Position numbers and translations under genes: made by a program
The notes under the pieces: model-generated
Database searches by the model: none
What the model saw: only the letters and a program-made list of their open reading frames with translations
What the model was told of the DNA's origin: nothing
In this document: positions 20,758 through 22,820 of the stretch, piece after piece
Position numbering within the stretch: position 1 is the first letter of the stretch
Layout of the letters: each line of letters begins with the position of its first letter
From: an uncultured Lachnospiraceae bacterium
GTDB taxonomy: Bacteria; Bacillota; Clostridia; Lachnospirales; Lachnospiraceae
DNA length: 22,820 bases
Assembly (NCBI GenBank): GCA_910586955.1
Contig: CAJUMM010000045.1
Span: 1 to 22,820, forward strand
Direction of reading: 5' to 3'

Positions 20758-22820
20758 TTATGTGCCGATATTTCCTACTGCCTGTATCTGTATATTGTTG
20801 CTGATCTCGTTAAAGGATAACACGTAGACATTGGGGTAAAACTGCTCTATCAAATGGTAGAAGTGCTGCCGCACCACCTGGCTGGTGAGGACGATTGGAT
20901 CCTGGGAAAGCTCCTGGAACTTCTTGATCTCCTCTCCCAGCTGCTGGATAATGCTCTGCATCAAATCCGGGCTCAAGGCCAGGTACATACCCTGTTCCCC
21001 CTTGGTCAGGCTGGTGATAATGCTCTTCTCCAGGTCCGCACTTAAGGTAATGACCCGCATCACGCCGCCTTCGCAGAATTTCCGGGTAATGGTCCGCTTC
21101 AGGGCCGTCCGGATGTGCTCCGTAATGGTTTCCATATCCTTCACCGTCATGGCGGAATCGGCAATGGTTTCCATAATGGTCTCCATATCTTTGATGGGAA
21201 TGCCTTCCTTGAGAAGGTTTGTGAGGATCTTCTGGAACACGCCGTAGGAGATCACGTTGGGGAACAGCTCCTCCACCAGCTGGGGGGCATTCTGCTTCAC
21301 ATTCTCCACCAGCTGTACCACCTCCTGGCGGCTCAGAAGCTCGTAGGCATGTTTCTTCACCGTCTCCGACAGGTGGGTGAGCATAACGGACAGGGGATCG
21401 ATAACCGTGTAACCGTAGATCTCTGCCATTTCCTTTTTATCAATACTGATCCATTTGCCGGGGATTCCATAAGCCGGCTCGATGGTATCGATGCCGTCGA
21501 TCTCCTTGGTGGGATTCACCGGCTCCAGGGCCAGGTAATAATCTACCAGAATCTCTCCTCTGGCTACTTCCTCTCCTTTGATTTTCACCACATACTGGTT
21601 GGTGTTTAAGCTGGAACTGTCCCGAAGACGGATGGAGGGAATTACAAGGCCCATCTCCTGGGCGTACTGTCTCCGGAAAATTACAATCCGGTTGATCATC
21701 TTTCCGCCGCTTGACTCATCCACCAGGGGAATGAGGCTGTAGCCAAATTCCATCTCGATAGCCTCCACGCCGATAAGGGAATATACATTGTTGATATCCT
21801 TGTAGTACTCCTCCTCGGTAATGGGCTGCCCCTCCTCGGGAACCATCTCCTCCGGCTGGGCCTCGGGGAAGGCTCCGGTTCCCATGGCTTCCATCCGCCG
21901 GCTTAACTGCCAGCCGCTGCCGATAAGGCCTGCGCCAATGACAATCATCTGGAACTTGGGCATTCCCGGCACCATGGCCATAACCAGCATAGCCATGCCG
22001 CCTGCCATAATGGAGAAAGGCTGGGCCATAAACTGCTTGGATACGTCCTCATTCAGGCTGCCCTCGGATACGGACCGGGTTACAATCATACCGGTGGCCG
22101 TGGAAATCAGCAGAGCCGGGATCTGGGATACCAGGCCGTCACCTACCGTAGCGATGGAGTAGACGGACAACACCTCGGAAAACTCCATGCCTCCCTGGAC
22201 CAGACCGATGATAACGCCTCCCACAAAGTTTACCAGAGTCATGATCAGGGACATGACAGAATCGCCCTTTACGATCTTGGTAGCACCGTCCATGGCTCCG
22301 TAGAAGTCCGCTTCTTTCTGGATCTTGTTCCGGCGGAATTTGGCTTCCTGCTCGTTGATAAGCCCCGAGCTTAAGTCTGCGTCAATAGCCATCTGCTTAC
22401 CGGGCATGGCATCCAGGGTAAACCTGGCGGCAACCTCTGCCACACGCTCGGCGCCCTTGGTGATAACGATAAACTGCACCAGGACGATGATGATGTAGAT
22501 AATAAATCCGACAACTACGTTGCCCTGGAGGACGAAATCACCAAAAGCCTGAATGACCTGCCCCGACTGTCCCTGGTTGGTCAGAATGTTTCTTGTGGAA
22601 GAGACATTCAGAGCCAGACGGAACAGGGTGGTAATCAGCAAGAGGGATGGGAAGATGGAAAATTCCAGGGCCTCCCGGATATTCATGCTGATCAGCAGGA
22701 TGATCATGGCCAGGGATATATTCAATATAATCATTACATCCATCAAAAATGGATTTAATGGAATTATCAAAAGCAGTACGATGGCTACAACAGCCAGCGA
22801 AACCGCACTATAGAGAAATT
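20758..22820 (-). CDS. flhA: Flagellar export gate protein FlhA (5' end cut by window edge)
   Basis: 686 residues are visible, and the frame stays open to the window edge, reading LYSAVSLAVVAIVLLLIIP before the first internal start-like codon at 22770. Only about ten N-terminal residues of a normal FlhA (about 690) are missing. The membrane half has several hydrophobic helices and the FHIPEP-family blocks: FPSLLLITTLFRLALNVSST, VITKGAERVAEVAARFTLDA and GDGLVSQIPALLISTATGM. The cytoplasmic C-terminal half, about the last 350 residues, forms the ring that docks FliS and other chaperones. FlhA is part of the proton-driven gate of the flagellar type III export machine. It is followed by fliA after 10 bases and is the first visible gene of the operon. 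Confidence 0.97.
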   Translation of the reverse strand, partial: FLYSAVSLAVVAIVLLLIIPLNPFLMDVMIILNISLAMIILLISMNIREALEFSIFPSLLLITTLFRLALNVSSTRNILTNQGQSGQVIQAFGDFVLQGNVVVGFIIYIIIVLVQFIVITKGAERVAEVAARFTLDAMPGKQMAIDADLSSGLINEQEAKFRRNKIQKEADFYGAMDGATKIVKGDSVMSLIMTLVNFVGGVIIGLVQGGMEFSEVLSVYSIATVGDGLVSQIPALLISTATGMIVTRSVSEGSLNEDVSKQFMAQPFSIMAGGMAMLVMAMVPGMPKFQMIVIGAGLIGSGWQLSRRMEAMGTGAFPEAQPEEMVPEEGQPITEEEYYKDINNVYSLIGVEAIEMEFGYSLIPLVDESSGGKMINRIVIFRRQYAQEMGLVIPSIRLRDSSSLNTNQYVVKIKGEEVARGEILVDYYLALEPVNPTKEIDGIDTIEPAYGIPGKWISIDKKEMAEIYGYTVIDPLSVMLTHLSETVKKHAYELLSRQEVVQLVENVKQNAPQLVEELFPNVISYGVFQKILTNLLKEGIPIKDMETIMETIADSAMTVKDMETITEHIRTALKRTITRKFCEGGVMRVITLSADLEKSIITSLTKGEQGMYLALSPDLMQSIIQQLGEEIKKFQELSQDPIVLTSQVVRQHFYHLIEQFYPNVYVLSFNEISNNIQIQAVGNIGT

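Noticed and set aside
20764..20771. Plus-strand GCCGATAT resembling a sigma-28 -10 element
   Set aside because: No TAAA-like element lies 14-16 bases upstream and no plus-strand gene follows; it is part of the end of flhA.
1..22820. CRISPR arrays, tRNA or rRNA genes, insertion sequences or prophage parts
   Set aside because: No regularly spaced repeats, clover-leaf sequences, transposase-like frames or terminal inverted repeats were seen; gene order is a coherent flagellar cluster.

Overview
The window is a flagellar and chemotaxis cluster from a Gram-positive anaerobe of the Clostridia, most likely a Lachnospiraceae-type organism of about 50% GC. The grounds are the gene families and order (flhA-fliA-flgF/flgG-cheC-cheD-cheV), CheC, CheD and CheV all being present, strong AGGAGG-type ribosome sites, and sigma-28 promoters of the Bacillus/Clostridium form. 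The genus cannot be fixed from this window.

Layout, right to left, since most genes lie on the minus strand. (1) 22820-15062 is one dense operon: flhA (lacking only a few N-terminal residues at the edge), fliA (sigma-28), two rod/hook basal-body genes (flgF/flhO and flgG/flhP types), cheC, cheD, cheV and a degenerate EAL-HDOD protein. Spacings run from 8-base overlaps to 45-base gaps. (2) 13347-14976, on the plus strand, is a two-gene unit: a ParA/Soj-type ATPase and an overlapping gene for a long Pro/Glu-rich protein that ends in a ComFB domain. It converges on operon 1 at a hairpin-rich region. (3) 13198-9831 holds fliD, fliS and a small chaperone-like gene. It starts at a sigma-28 promoter divergent from parA and ends at a strong terminator. 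(4) 9725-7528 holds an orphan FtsE-like ATPase, then a FliD-related protein with its own sigma-28-like promoter and terminator. (5) 7476-2660 holds a family-5 nucleotidyltransferase homologue that has lost its metal-binding aspartates, followed one base later by a chemoreceptor, then a second chemoreceptor with its own sigma-A-like promoter and terminator. (6) 2585-275 holds an unrecognised tail-anchored protein and a 213-residue flagellar-locus protein with a near-perfect sigma-28 promoter. (7) The left edge carries the end of a plus-strand gene, with facing terminators.

How the parts work together: FlhA is the export gate, FlgF/FlgG build the rod, FliD with FliS caps the filament, and FliA switches on late genes. 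Three sigma-28-type promoters are visible in the window. CheC, CheD and CheV tune adaptation of receptors such as the two MCPs.

The best candidate for an undescribed system is the ParA-ComFB pair: a positioning ATPase translationally coupled to a probable cyclic-dinucleotide-binding protein whose short basic N-terminus resembles known ParA-activating peptides. The pseudo-nucleotidyltransferase/receptor pair, the second FliD-like protein and the orphan FtsE are further candidates. No RNA genes, insertion sequences, CRISPR arrays or origins were seen. No gene-free stretch exceeds 300 bases; the longest are 4499-4652 and 13199-13346, both holding promoters.
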